A stretch of 64,000 nt of DNA from Parasponia andersonii (Eukaryota > Streptophyta > Magnoliopsida > Rosales > Cannabaceae), in NCBI GenBank assembly GCA_002914805.1, contig JXTB01000552.1:196662-260661 (forward strand), given 5' to 3'. The stretch's first letter is position 1. Every line of letters starts with the position of its first letter. Positions 23,583-33,760 of this stretch are shown here, piece after piece. The translations under genes and the position numbers were made by a program. A model generated the notes under the pieces. It did not search any database and was not told the DNA's origin. It worked only from the letters and a program-made list of their open reading frames with translations.

Positions 23583-24427
23583 CTATTCATTATTTTTATG
23601 CTTGAAATTAATTAAAAAACTTCTATTCTCCATTCTCAGCAATGCTAGGATCAACTTCTCTTTTTCTTTGTCGAAAATTGTGCAGACATTGTCTTCAAAA
23701 TGAACTGAGTAGCCATTTTTCAACAAGCTACCAACACTCAGTAAGCTTTGATCTAAATCTTGCACATACAAAACACCTCGAATAAATCCTTGGGCCCTTC
23801 TTAGTATGGACTCCAATTGTTCCTTTCCTGGTGTATTCACGAAAGCACCATTTCCAAGTCTCACTTTTGAATTTGCACTTTCCATATCAACATAAGTGTT
23901 CTTGTATGTTGTCATATGATTAGTGTAGCCACTGTCCAAAAACTAATTACTTTCTTCAATGGTCGAGCCACCTGAACTTATGTAACACACGCCTTTTGTT
24001 TTGTTTTGTTTTGTTTTGTTTTGTTTTTGATTCCGGAGAGCTCAAGCTAGCATAGAACATATTCAATTGACCATCCTTCTCAGTAGCACTGTTCGCTTGC
24101 TGAATATTTATAAATCTACAATCCTTTTGCAAATACCCAAATTTTCTTCACAATTATAGCATTGTGACTTTCCGTTAAACCAATAATCTTCTTCAATATG
24201 GCTGCTTCTTTTACAAAATTTACACATTGTGATGATCCTTCTTCACTAGAACTTCTATAAAATTTTCCTGTGTCTCTGCCACTTGAATTTTTTTCCTCTT
24301 CCTCTACTAGATCTTCCGCCTCTGTTTGGCATATCATAACTAGCTAATTGTTTTTCATAATATTTTTTTCATAAAAATTGGTACAAATGGCTGCGGGCGT
24401 TCAGGCTTGCACACTTGTGCTGGCCAT
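23583..24427 (-). pseudogene. Ty1/copia gag-protease pseudogene with internal gag deletion
   Basis: The minus strand begins with ATG at 24427 (MASTSVQA, then a stop). It jumps over most of Gag to an RGGRSSRGRG-like Arg/Gly segment near 24310. Two zinc-knuckle-like motifs follow near 24120-24225 (CKFCKRSSHIEEDYW and CYNCEENLGICKR, with Tyr for one Cys). The protease start LDSGYTNHM lies at 23910-23937 and the GAG-pre-integrase stretch (RGVLYVQDLDQSLLSVGSLL) follows, to a stop at 23583. A TAG replaces the expected Trp just before the protease motif. An expanded (TTTTG)n tract at 23993-24026 is translated in the linker. Integrase, reverse transcriptase and the 3' LTR are absent. Confidence 0.85.
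23993..24026. repeat. (TTTTG)n pentanucleotide repeat inside the copia pseudogene
   Basis: About six TTTTG units, reading as Lys/Gln/Asn/Thr-rich residues on the minus strand, lie between the knuckles and the protease motif. Confidence 0.9.
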
Positions 24428-24492
24428 GATTTTTCTTCTTTAAACCCTTCCTTTTCTTCTTCTTGTCGGCCTCTAACTTACTCCAAATCCAA

Positions 24493-24504
24493 GCTTTGAT
24501 ACCA
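24493..24504 (-). promoter_or_regulatory. Copia primer-binding site, minus strand
   Basis: The minus strand reads TGGTATCAAAGC, one change from TGGTATCAGAGC (initiator Met-tRNA complement). It lies five bases after the LTR end and just before the gag start. Confidence 0.85.
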
Positions 24505-24509
24505 GTAAC

Positions 24510-24779
24510 TGTTGGCTGTAGTTTCAGCAAGAAAACCTACCGCAAAGATGTTTTCTAATGACCAAAAAACAAAGCACCGACGATTTTTTAATGCTTCTAC
24601 AGAGTTCATTTTTTGGCTTCCTTAGTACAGTTCCCCTTTTCTTTTTCCTCTCTCTTTTTTTTTTTAAATTTTTTTATTTTATTTTAAATCCTAGTCACAA
24701 AGGTGCCTTAATATCAGTCTTACACATATATAAGCTAACAAAAGATAATTAAGCTAAACATGGTTTATATTTTATAACA
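24510..24779 (-). mobile_element. 5' LTR of the minus-strand copia element, 270 bp
   Basis: On the minus strand it opens TGTTATAAAATATAAACC and closes CTACAGCCAACA, mirrored TGTT/AACA ends as in many copia LTRs. The primer-binding site follows directly. Because the 3' LTR is missing, the outer border at 24779 rests on the end motif alone and no target duplication can be tested. Confidence 0.6.
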
Positions 24780-25270
24780 GCACGTTAACGTTAAACACGG
24801 TTTAAGGATGGTGACTTGAACTAAAATTGAAAGAAGTACCATATACACAAAATAACTCCCTCCAAAAGGCACTTGTGAATGTTGGATCCCTGTCATAGAC
24901 TAATTAGTTACTTCAGAATCCCATGTACATGTATACTTTGTCAAAAAACATCTCTAGCTACTCTAACAGCTGTAGTATATGGATGAGAAAGAGCTACAAA
25001 ATGTTCATACGTTAATAATACATGCTAAGTTATGGGATGCTTCAATTGTTATTTCGGTTTGTGGTGCTCGTTATTTCTTTCTTGCTCTGTATTAGTACAA
25101 GAACTGATATACATTAGAATAAAACTGATTTACTTACATCTGATGTACTAAATCTTTGATATAATCAGTGTAAAAACTCATAAACCTCAGCCATTTTAGT
25201 AAATAAATGTGAAGATCAACATTTATTAATTAAAATGAAGAGGTCATTGGTTATATATATATTGGGTTAA

Positions 25271-25301
<31 letters not shown>

Positions 25302-25794
25302 AAAGAGTATGAAAATACTGTACTTATCTTATTTGGGCACTGAAGTTGATCCGGGGATTTGGTGATATTTGTAATTCTGTTATTAGTCTTTCTTTGCTCA
25401 TGTGTTTTTGTTTTCTTTATTCTTTTTTTTTTTTTCCAAAGAAGAGTATGATACCTAATTGCTAGTTGCTATAGTATGCCTATTTGTCGTTTGGACTTTT
25501 TAGAATTTGATTGGTACTATTACCATTTGCTAATTACTATGCTTTATTTTTATAGCTTAAATGGCAATTCCTTTGGATAAGATTAGATATCTTAACTATT
25601 TTACTAATTTTTTAATACTAAAATGTATAGAATATGAATTGTCACGAACTAAAGCTTATCATAAATAAATTTAATATCATTTACCAATTGAATGATAACA
25701 ACTCTCATACCACATACATTGGTATGTATTAAAAATTTAGTAAAATAGTTAGAATTTCTAAGATATCCTTGCTTCTATATTGTTACATGTTACA
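24780..25794. other. Intergenic stretch
   Basis: Contains the (TA)n tract at 25249-25302. Nothing coding is recognisable. Confidence 0.5.
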
Positions 25795-27320
25795 AAATAA
25801 TTCCGCAAGTACACTGTATCAAGTTTTAGTAGTATAAAAGGAAATAAGGATATCGTACCTATAAGAATTGAAACGTAATTTTTACTAAGTACTGTTATTA
25901 AAATAATTCTAATTTTATCTAGAAAGTCGAATAATAAAAATAAAATATTAAACTAAAAAAATAAAGAAAATAAAACTATTATTTACAATAGAGAAAATAA
26001 TCAGTACGTAAAGACTCTAGAGTGTGATTTCACCTAGTTGTCCACGATGTTTTTTTCATGCCAACTTGTTACTGATCAATCTCCTAGTATATAAGTTAAG
26101 AATTCCAAAGTATTCAACTCCCTTTCCCGGGTGCTAAACAAAATTATTCATAATATTTGATTTTAATATCCCTATAAAAATCTAGATAATAAGAATTTAT
26201 TAAGTACTGTGATTCTTTTTAATTGATTTCAAAGAAATTATCGACATCTTGAACTCTATAAAATTCTAGGTTGCATTATCTAATGGTCACACCTAAAATT
26301 TTTTCTTCCAAGTGCCGAATTTTAAATACCAAATCAATTAATTAGTAATAAAGTAATTAAAAGTACGAAGAACAAGATAATACAAATAAACTAAATGAAA
26401 ATATCTCAAATAATAAAATTAGCCATTCAAAACATAGTATTCAACATAGACTATATCATTCCGTAAAAAGAATTTAGTTCATGATAAAAATAAGAAAATA
26501 GAGAAAGAACAGAAATAAAAAGAATTTAGTTCATGATAAAAATAAGAAAATAGAGAAAGATGTTCTTAGACATGTCAAGGAAATGAAAGAATAACTGGAT
26601 TTGGAAAGCGAATTTAGTTTCTCCGGCTTTCCTCTTAATCTCTCTTGATGCTCTCTATCATGCTTCACTGCTTCTCACGCTCTTAGTTCTACGCTACTCT
26701 CTATTTCTCCTTGTGTCTCCACTTCATAACATATACATGCATATATATATAATGCTGTAAAACAATTAACTTTTTGAACAATTAAAAAGAATTCACCTAC
26801 TTTACGTTTTCTCTTTTCTAACTTTCCTTTTATTGATTTTTTTCTTCTCTTCCAATTAATTGGATCTACGGTTGATGCACGTAAAGCTATAAAAACAAAG
26901 TTCTTTAACTCATTTAGAGCAATTTTCTAGTCTTGACGTACAGCTACTAATTGCATGAAAATTATATATATACATATATTAAAAAGTGCCCTGTTAGCAA
27001 CATATTAATTTCCGAAAGTAAAATCATGTGAAGGTGCAGCTAATGTGTAACTGGGCCTCCAATTATTACAAGCCCAATAGAGATGAGATCTTTAGCAATT
27101 TAAATCAATTGGGCCACTTTGCATGATATTGGGTCTTAAGTCTTTAGTAAAATGCCAATTTTAAGCTCTCAAAGCTTGCTCATTTCAATAAAATACCAAA
27201 AATTATGATAAAAACTTTTAGAAAATAACAATTAAACACGAAATCAAGTTTGATTCGGTGCATAAATAATGTATAAATATGAGTATATTAAATACCCCCA
27301 AACTTAATATCTTGCTAATC
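25795..27320 (-). mobile_element. Possible LTR-like repeat (borders uncertain)
   Basis: The sequence CCGCAAGTACACTGTATCAAG followed by GGATATCGTACCTATAAG near the left edge, and TACCCCCAAACTTAATATCTTG...CCCGGGCAA near the right edge, match the word order often seen in plant LTR-like repeats. These have a CGCAAGT(A/G)CAC...ATCGT.CC segment at one end and CCCC.AACTTAA near the other. The element at 15416-16850 has the analogous CGCAAGTATACAGATTGCA. Neither terminus nor a target duplication is secured. Confidence 0.4.
26464..26560. repeat. Two-copy tandem duplication, period 52 bp
   Basis: TAAAAAGAATTTAGTTCATG... starts at 26464 and again at 26516 and matches through TAGAGAAAGA in both copies. 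Confidence 0.9.
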
Positions 27321-27744
27321 CCGGGCAAAAGAAAACAAAAACAAAAATAAAACAATCAAGTATTGATTTTAATTTTAACTTGGAAACTATAATTTTTGAG
27401 TTATATACTTTGATATAGTTTGAGTATATACCAATCTAGTTAGGAAATACTTAAATTATAGAATTTCAAATTAATTATTATTTCCCTTATACACTTGTAA
27501 TATTTTAATTTAGACTTATTTTTTTTTATAAAAGCTAATTCAATTTATAAATAATTTCTTTCAATCACATAATAATCAACAATTAATAATTCATAGTTAT
27601 CAGAAATAAATATTTACTAATAGTACTAAAATAACTAAATTTGAAAAAAGAAAATCAATAATCAGCAAGATTATGGCACAAGATAATAACAATTTGAAAA
27701 CAAAAATAATTAGAGTACACAAAGATTATATATGATATAAAAAA
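27321..27744. other. Intergenic stretch
   Basis: A/T-rich, with nothing recognisable. Confidence 0.5.
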
Positions 27745-28035
27745 AAGGGGCATAGTTAGACACAATAATCACATAATATCGAAAACAAATATGATTAGGC
27801 ACAAAAATTACATAATATCTGAAATGGGTATTATTAAATTTGAAAATAATGTATTACCAGAAATGGGTACAATTAGGCACAAAAATAACATAATTTTATA
27901 AATGAGTACGATTAGACACAAAAATAACCTAATGTCGAAAACAAGTGCGATTATGCATGAAAAAAAAACATATTATTAAAAATAGACATGAAAATAATAT
28001 AATATAGAAAATAGAAACCATTAGATACGAAAACA
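27745..28035. repeat. Degenerate tandem array, unit about 45 bp
   Basis: About six units contain a GATTAGGCACAAAAATAACA-like block followed by TAATAT(C/A)GAAAA(C/T)(A/G)(A/G)GT. Examples start near 27754, 27794, 27868 and 27908. The array ends just before the CACTA-like left terminus at 28047. Confidence 0.65.
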
Positions 28036-28046
28036 GAAAAGCATAA

Positions 28047-29463
28047 CACTAAAAGAAATGAGAGTTATTTCAGAGACATATGTTGCAACAATAACTTAAA
28101 AAGTCATTGCAATAGTTATCATTATAACTTCATCGTTATATAACTCAGTAGTAATAACTTTTTATATCGTCACAATATTATAGTCTATTGCTACGACATA
28201 AGTCACGACAATAATCTTTAATAACAAATAAATAAATATATTTCAAAAATAAATAGCTAACAAATTTAAATACTTAGATTCGAAAATACACATTAAACCT
28301 CAAAAAACCACCAAAATGAAATTATAATAAAAGCTAATACAACTAAAAATATCTAAATCAAATAACCAATACCTAAATTAAACCTCCAAAAACTAAAAAT
28401 CATACATCAACATCCTTAAAATCATAATCAATATCTAAATTAAAATTATTACCTATTCAAACTCTCAATTTATTCATAACCACACCTAATTTAAAAACAC
28501 ATAAATATAAAACCATACTCAATCTATAAAGAAATAAAATTATTGAAAGCAAAAGATAATTTATTAAGCTCAATTTTTCTAATAATAGGATACTATAAAA
28601 TTTGAACAAAGAAGAATGTAAAAAAAAAAAAAAATTAGAAAGCTATATAAAAAAAATACTTATATTCACCGTATTAGAGAGGAAGAGAGAAAAATTAATA
28701 TGGCCTAACAAGGAATGAGCTTCGGCAGAGTTCACAATGGTAGAGGAGGAAGTTGAAGCAATGGAGATGGGGCGAAGTGGAGTAGGGTGGAGAGGTAGGC
28801 AGAGATGAGAGAGAGAGAGAGAGTATAGAAGAAGAGGAGGTGCTAGTTCTATTTTAGTTGAAATCTATTGCGACAACATCTAGATTTTTATTTTTATTTA
28901 AAAATATCTTACATTAATTTTATCATTTAATTTTATATTTTAAAAAATATATAAATGCTACTGCGATGACAAATGTTGTCACAATAGATTTAGATATTTT
29001 TTTGGGTGAAATTTGCCTGCGAAGATAGAGCAAGATATGGACTTTGAATTTTTTTTTCACCTTTGGTTGTGACTTTTTAACCTATATATGCTATGGTAAT
29101 ATGTTCAAATATTTTTTTATTCTGAAATTTACCTATGAGGATAGCCCAAACTTTCAATTTTTGACATATTGCCACGACATATATCATTGCAATAAGTCTA
29201 TGTATTTTTATATTGTGAAATTTGCCCACGACTATAGCATGTGACGTAGTCTTTTCAACTTTTCACCTATTTCAAAGGCTTTTTTCCTATTGTGACAACA
29301 CAATAGTTTAAATAGTAAAATATTAGTGCGATCTTAATTAGCCAAAAAATCTAAAACACTTATGGTGTCGATAGTTTATTGTCGTCATAATTGAGGGCTT
29401 TATTATAATAATTTGTTATCGTGACAATAGATGTCGTTGCAATAAATAATTTTTGTTGTAGTA
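28047..29463. mobile_element. CACTA-like non-autonomous element
   Basis: The left end is CACTAAAAGAAATGAGAG. The right end, reverse complemented, is (T)ACTACAACAAAAATTATTTA, close to the CACTACAA end of En/Spm elements but with its first base altered. Both sub-terminal regions are rich in TTGC.ACGACA / TTGTCACGA words in opposing orientation, as CACTA elements usually are. The interior (28240-28860) holds a GA-rich microsatellite and no transposase. The candidate 3 bp flanks (TAA and CGA) differ, so the insertion footprint is not proven. Confidence 0.55.
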
Positions 29464-30374
29464 CGATAACATGCATGGGTAGCTACGAGCTGAGCATGAC
29501 ATGAAATAATTAGTAATTGTACCCTAATTGGCACAACTTGATTACTAATTATGCCAGAGTCAGCACAACATGAGGCACAAATGTGCTGCAGCTAAAGAGA
29601 CCTAAGCTAGTATACCACAACCCTATTTACATCATTACCTACTCTGAATTGTATCTTTTTTTGCAATTTTAACATATCTTTTAACTTGTGTGAACATTTA
29701 CATTTAAAATTTGTATAGATATATACCTTTTGTGTGTAAATTGATCCTAAAATTTATTGCTAAAAATAGAATACCAAATCGTGGATATCTTATTTCTACT
29801 TACAAACACTTATATACAAGGACTGAAGAAAATAAGATATTTACTTGCTCATATATATGTAGGAAAAATTTAGCAATGCGTAGGCAAAACGTTTTATTCA
29901 CATAAAATAAGTGTAGATATGTGTAGGTAACTATCTGTAGATAAAACTGTTACCCACACAATTCTATAAGTAACAAAAAGAGTTAGCAAATATTTACACA
30001 ATAATGATGACTTGGAATTTGAGTTGGCAGCTTATGCAATGTTGTGGCAACTAATATGGCAATGCCATGGTAGCTGACATGGTACTTTGGTGGTGATGAT
30101 ATGATATTGATTATTTGATATGTGGAAAACACTAAGATGATACGTGGCACATAGCTCAATCACAAAATAGCGCGCATCATCATAATATATGTATAAGTAA
30201 AACTCTTATGTGTAGGTAAATGTCTAGTAAGTATAGGCAAAAGTATAAACAAAATTATTTTTATTTTTTACTTTTAATTTCAATTTTAATAATTAAAATT
30301 CAAATATGAAATTTGCAAACAAGAAAGATATATATATATATATATAATAGTATTTTTGATAAAATCTATTCCAA
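29464..30374. other. Intergenic; repeated TGTAGGTAA words
   Basis: Between 29860 and 30240 the words (T)GTGTAGGTAA, GTGTAGATA, CTGTAGATAAAAC and GTATAGGCAAAA recur at both ends of a 350 bp segment. They might be sub-terminal motifs of a small element. Its ends are not resolved. Confidence 0.3.
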
Positions 30375-30466
30375 ATAACTTAAAACAGTTACTTTAAATT
30401 ACTAAATTTGTATAAATAAAATAACTTAAAACAGTTACCTTAAATTACTAAATTTGTATAAATAAG
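30375..30466. repeat. Two-copy tandem duplication, period 46 bp
   Basis: ATAACTTAAAACAGTTAC...TTTGTATAAATAA is present at 30375-30420 and 30421-30466 with very few differences. Confidence 0.9.
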
Positions 30467-32480
30467 ATAAATATCTGAATATATAATATAGTGGTATAAT
30501 TTTGCACAAATAAAAAAAGATAGAGTTAAAATTACAAAAATACCATAGTTCAAATATTTAATGTCCAAGTTAGCACACATCTATATTAAGTATATATAGA
30601 TGAATATATTGCAAACAAAATGTCACTATTATCAAAACGTATGTTAAATATTAACTAAATAGTCTAATACACTCGAATACAAACTTACTATAATGCCCAT
30701 AAAGTATGAAATAACATAGTTCCTCAATACCCATAATAAAAGCATTATTTTCTAGAATAAGTTTTATATGGGTTAGTTTTGGGTTAACTTAAAAGTGATC
30801 TATTTATTAAACTGTTATATAAGGAAATTTTTGGGTTAACACGTCAGCCTGAAATGAAACTATTATTTTACCGTATTTCTTAGGATAATTCATTTATGAC
30901 AATAACTCGTTAATTTTGGGTGAGCTTTAAATTGTGTTATCACATCGTGTCGAAATAGATAATTTGAACGATACGATATTATATGATAAATGATTCGCTC
31001 AAGTATTTGTCACAAAAAATTTACATCATTCACATTATAAATTTAAGGGATAATCCCCAAAATTATTTCTTATGTTTCAGCTAAATACCAAGGTTACCTT
31101 CTGTTTTCATAAAACGTAAAAATATCCCTCTATTTTCTAAAATAGGAAAAAAAGTAACCCTACTTTTTTTTTTTTGGCCAAATTTTTGACTAAAGTCTTT
31201 CTTAGATAGATGATAACAATACCCTTAGATAAGGAAGCAATTTTTTTTAATTACAAAATAAAATTTAAAAACTATTGCCAAAATAATAATTATCAAGATT
31301 TTTTTTATAATGTAAGAAAAAGTGTTTTTTCTAAAAGAACTAATTAATTAGATATGAGAGTATTTGATTATATGTTTTGGAAATATACATGAGGGTATAT
31401 TAGACATTTCGTAGTTTAAGTCTGACCAAAAAAATGGACCGCGTATGCTTTTTTTTTTTCTTATTTTAAAAAATAGAAGAAATATTTTTGAGTTTTATGA
31501 TTTTAGATGGTTAGCCGTGGCATATTTAGCGAAAAGAAAAAAGTGTTTTTGAGATTATACCTAAATTTAAAAAATTGGACTACTGTTTAACATTTTTCAT
31601 AATTTTAATCGTTGCTTTAGGGAAAAAAAAAATAAAATAAAAGGCTCAGTTCCGCGAATAAATTTATATAAAGAAACTTGTAGAAGGAAAGGGAACATAA
31701 ATTTTGCGACTAAAAGTCCAAACAAAAGAGAGAAGATTGGGTTTTAAGTTAGGTACATGAACTTTAAGAGGAAGAATTATGATATAATTATCGAAGGGGA
31801 TCTTCGCCAAATAACTTTAAGACTCGGAAGAGAGAAAAAAAAAAAAAAAAAAAAAAAACTTCCTTTTTTTGAATACAGACTAAAAACGATAAAATGATTC
31901 TCAAGAAATGCGGTGTAAAATTTTGATGGGTTAGATAGAAAAAGTCAAAAATTTCAAAATAAAGTTATGTAAACCTTTAGAAAATATTTTCCTATTTACT
32001 TTTCTCTCCAAAAATCAAACCGGTGCTTTAGATTCCTAATTTAGCCGAGAAAAAAGAAGAAAGGAAAGAGAATTCTTTGTTAAAAAAATTGTAGCTAAGG
32101 TCTGCTAATTCCATGTCTAAGTTGATGATCACTACTTTTCTTTTCAGTTTTTTCTGCTAAACAATAATATAAGACTTTCAAGTTGTTGGGAGGGTTCACA
32201 TAAAACATAACAATTGTTATTTGTTAGGTAAACATAAGTACTAACTCGTTCATGTTGTATTTTATTCTATTTATTTGTTATTTTTTGGAAGGAACTCATT
32301 CATGTATTTTCCGAATAACGTTTTTTCTCAAGAGCTAGTTCACGTGCTCAAGGACTCAATTAAAAGCATCAAGGTTGCATGTGATTATCGTGGAAACAAT
32401 ATATTAAGCCATTCTACACATTCCCAGGAAAATCAAAAAAATCAATACTTACTATTTATTTATTTATTCAAAAAAAAAAA
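30467..32480. other. Intergenic stretch
   Basis: No gene or element is identified. There is a run of about 25 A at 31833-31858. The open frame from 32275 to 32538 is unremarkable and passes into a (GAA)n microsatellite (32482-32505). Confidence 0.45.
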
Positions 32481-32548
32481 AAAAGAAGAAGAAGAAGAAG
32501 AAGACGAGGACAAATCACAGCCCGCTTTCGGGTTATAGACTTAGAACG

Positions 32549-32683
32549 ATGGCCGGAGGAGATGTGACCCGAACCGGTTCGGGCGGCGCGCGGCCTCTGC
32601 GGCTCTCTTCGTACGTTTTATTCCCTTGTGTTGGTCTTTTGACCCCTACGGTTCGTTCCATGCTTGCTACCGCCGCCGTCTGA
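32549..32683 (+). CDS. Small G+C-rich open frame, 44 codons (doubtful)
   Basis: ATG at 32549 opens a frame MAGGDVTRTGSGGARPLRLS..., which ends with TGA at 32681. The segment is markedly richer in G+C and CpG than its surroundings (CCGGAGG, GGCGGCGCGCGG). It overlaps the probable 3' untranslated region of the NIMIN gene on the other strand. I do not recognise the peptide. It may be chance, an upstream exon of an unseen gene, or simply G+C-rich untranslated sequence. Confidence 0.15.
   Translation: MAGGDVTRTGSGGARPLRLSSYVLFPCVGLLTPTVRSMLATAAV
32617..32622 (-). terminator. Candidate polyadenylation signal for the NIMIN gene
   Basis: The minus strand reads AATAAA within GGGAATAAAACG, about 120 bases beyond the stop codon at 32743, a normal plant distance. 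Confidence 0.4.
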
Positions 32684-32742
32684 TCATCAACACAACACAT
32701 TGAAAACGTCGCCGTTTCGGCTTTTTAGCTAACCTTAATTAA

Positions 32743-33183
32743 TTAATTGCTCTCCTCCTCCTCCTCCTCCTCCTGTGATTGTGAAGGCGCCGCGTTCAGG
32801 TCCAAACCCCCATTATTCTCCTCCTCATTTCCCCTCTCCTTCTCTACCGTCTGATGATGGTCATGATGATGATGATGATCATCAATCAACGCCTCATCCT
32901 CCTCCTCAGCAGTACTCTCCATCCCCGCCCTCCACGTCACACCGCCTCCTCCCTCCGCCAACCTCCTGCCACCGCCGGCACCGCTGCTGCCACCGCCGGT
33001 GTTCTCAAAGTACTTAACGGCAGCCTGCATCCTCCTGACTATGGCGAAGAACTCCTCAACCTCCTCCTCCGTTGGCACCACCACTCCTCCTCCTTCCTTC
33101 TTACTCGTCTTCGCTCTCTTCTCCCTTTCCTCGTCCTCATCATCCTTCTTTTCCACCGCTCTTTTTCTTTTCCCAATCTCCAT
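32743..33183 (-). CDS. NIMIN2: NIMIN2-type NIM1/NPR1-interacting protein
   Basis: A single open frame encodes 146 residues from the ATG at 33183. An in-frame ATG 17 codons upstream would add a hydrophobic stretch unlike the family, so the later start (MEIGKRKR) is preferred. Basic clusters KRKR (5-8) and REKRAKTSKK (20-29) suggest nuclear import. The core TEEEVEEFFAIVRRM (38-52) matches the conserved NIMIN2 helix that binds NPR1; the family form DXFFK is varied here to EEFFA. LDLN (127-130) is an EAR-type repressor motif near the C-terminus. Between them lie Gly-rich (63-81), acidic and His-rich (103-110) low-complexity segments, with a Glu-rich tail. NIMIN proteins bind NPR1 in the nucleus and damp salicylic-acid-induced defence genes through the NPR1-TGA complex. 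No intron is needed. Plus-strand open frames here are shadows. Confidence 0.8.
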   Translation of the reverse strand: MEIGKRKRAVEKKDDEDEEREKRAKTSKKEGGGVVVPTEEEVEEFFAIVRRMQAAVKYFENTGGGSSGAGGGRRLAEGGGGVTWRAGMESTAEEEDEALIDDHHHHHDHHQTVEKERGNEEENNGGLDLNAAPSQSQEEEEEEESN

Positions 33184-33218
33184 ACAAAAATTTTCTCGGG
33201 AAACAAACACTACTATTT

Positions 33219-33247
33219 CATATATATATAACATACATATATATAAA
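33219..33247 (-). promoter_or_regulatory. Candidate TATA region of the NIMIN gene
   Basis: The minus strand carries TTTATATATATG (33236-33247) and TTATATATATATG (33219-33231), 36-64 bases upstream of the preferred ATG. The farther one would leave a short leader. The repeat-like composition lowers confidence. Confidence 0.4.
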
Positions 33248-33470
33248 TTATTATGGCTTTTGGTTTGTTCGGAATACTTATAAATGAGTTCGTGATAAGG
33301 AATTTTTATTTTTTTTTGGGTTTATACTCTCTTGGGTTTTAATGGCGGTGCTTTGCTTACTCCGTACACATATAGTAGTCATGAGCTTGTTCTTTCTTTC
33401 TTTTGTTTTTTAAATATTTATTTTTATCAAGACTCCGTTTTTCTCCACCGTTGGATCGAACGGGATAATA

Positions 33471-33501
33471 TGACGTCATCTTGATCGGTTAGCTTACGTC
33501 A
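33471..33501 (-). promoter_or_regulatory. as-1-like pair of ACGTCA motifs upstream of the NIMIN gene
   Basis: TGACGTCA at 33471-33478 is a perfect palindrome containing TGACG on both strands. TTACGTCA at 33494-33501 reads TGACGTAA on the minus strand. Their centres are 23 bp apart, about two helical turns, and they lie about 290-320 bases upstream of the start codon. TGACG is the core bound by TGA bZIP factors, the partners of NPR1, and paired TGACG (as-1-like) elements mediate salicylic acid response in plants. The spacing differs from classic as-1 (about 12 bp), so function is inferred. Confidence 0.55.
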
Positions 33502-33540
33502 ATTGAAATACGTTTTCACTATTCTTTGTGCCGAGGTTTG

Positions 33541-33760
33541 CACATTAGGAGGGAGTGAAGCGTAGTCTCGGAGAGATCGACGTTGATGAGAAGGCATTCT
33601 GGGAAATGGACGATCGGGATGAGCGCGTGGAATTCACAGGCGAGTGAGAGTAACGATGGTTGTGATGACTAAAGCGGCGTAAGAGGTTCCTTCCTAGATG
33701 ATTCCCGTAGTTGGGATTGGGAAGACGTAGGGACGACTTAACATGGGTCAACTTTTTTTA
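33541..33760. other. Short G+C-rich, possibly gene-derived island
   Basis: The segment is CpG-rich (CGTAGTCTCGGAGAGATCGACG and onwards). One plus-strand frame, from about 33549, reads EGVKRSLGEIDVDEKAFWEM and onward to a stop at about 33645. Another contains MIPVVGIGKT just before a stop near 33730, reminiscent of an NBS P-loop but too short and broken to call. It could be a gene fragment. The minus-strand open frame 33545-33751 is not recognisable. Confidence 0.25.

Noticed and set aside
33184-33234. Upstream ATG that would extend the NIMIN protein by 17 residues
   Set aside because: The extra residues (MLYIYEIVVFVS...) are hydrophobic, arise from the TATA-rich leader and do not resemble NIMIN N-termini.
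32775-33287. Plus-strand open frames of 71-125 codons rich in Pro, Ser and His
   Set aside because: They are shadows of the NIMIN gene on the other strand, made of its (GAG), (CAT) and (GGN) runs.
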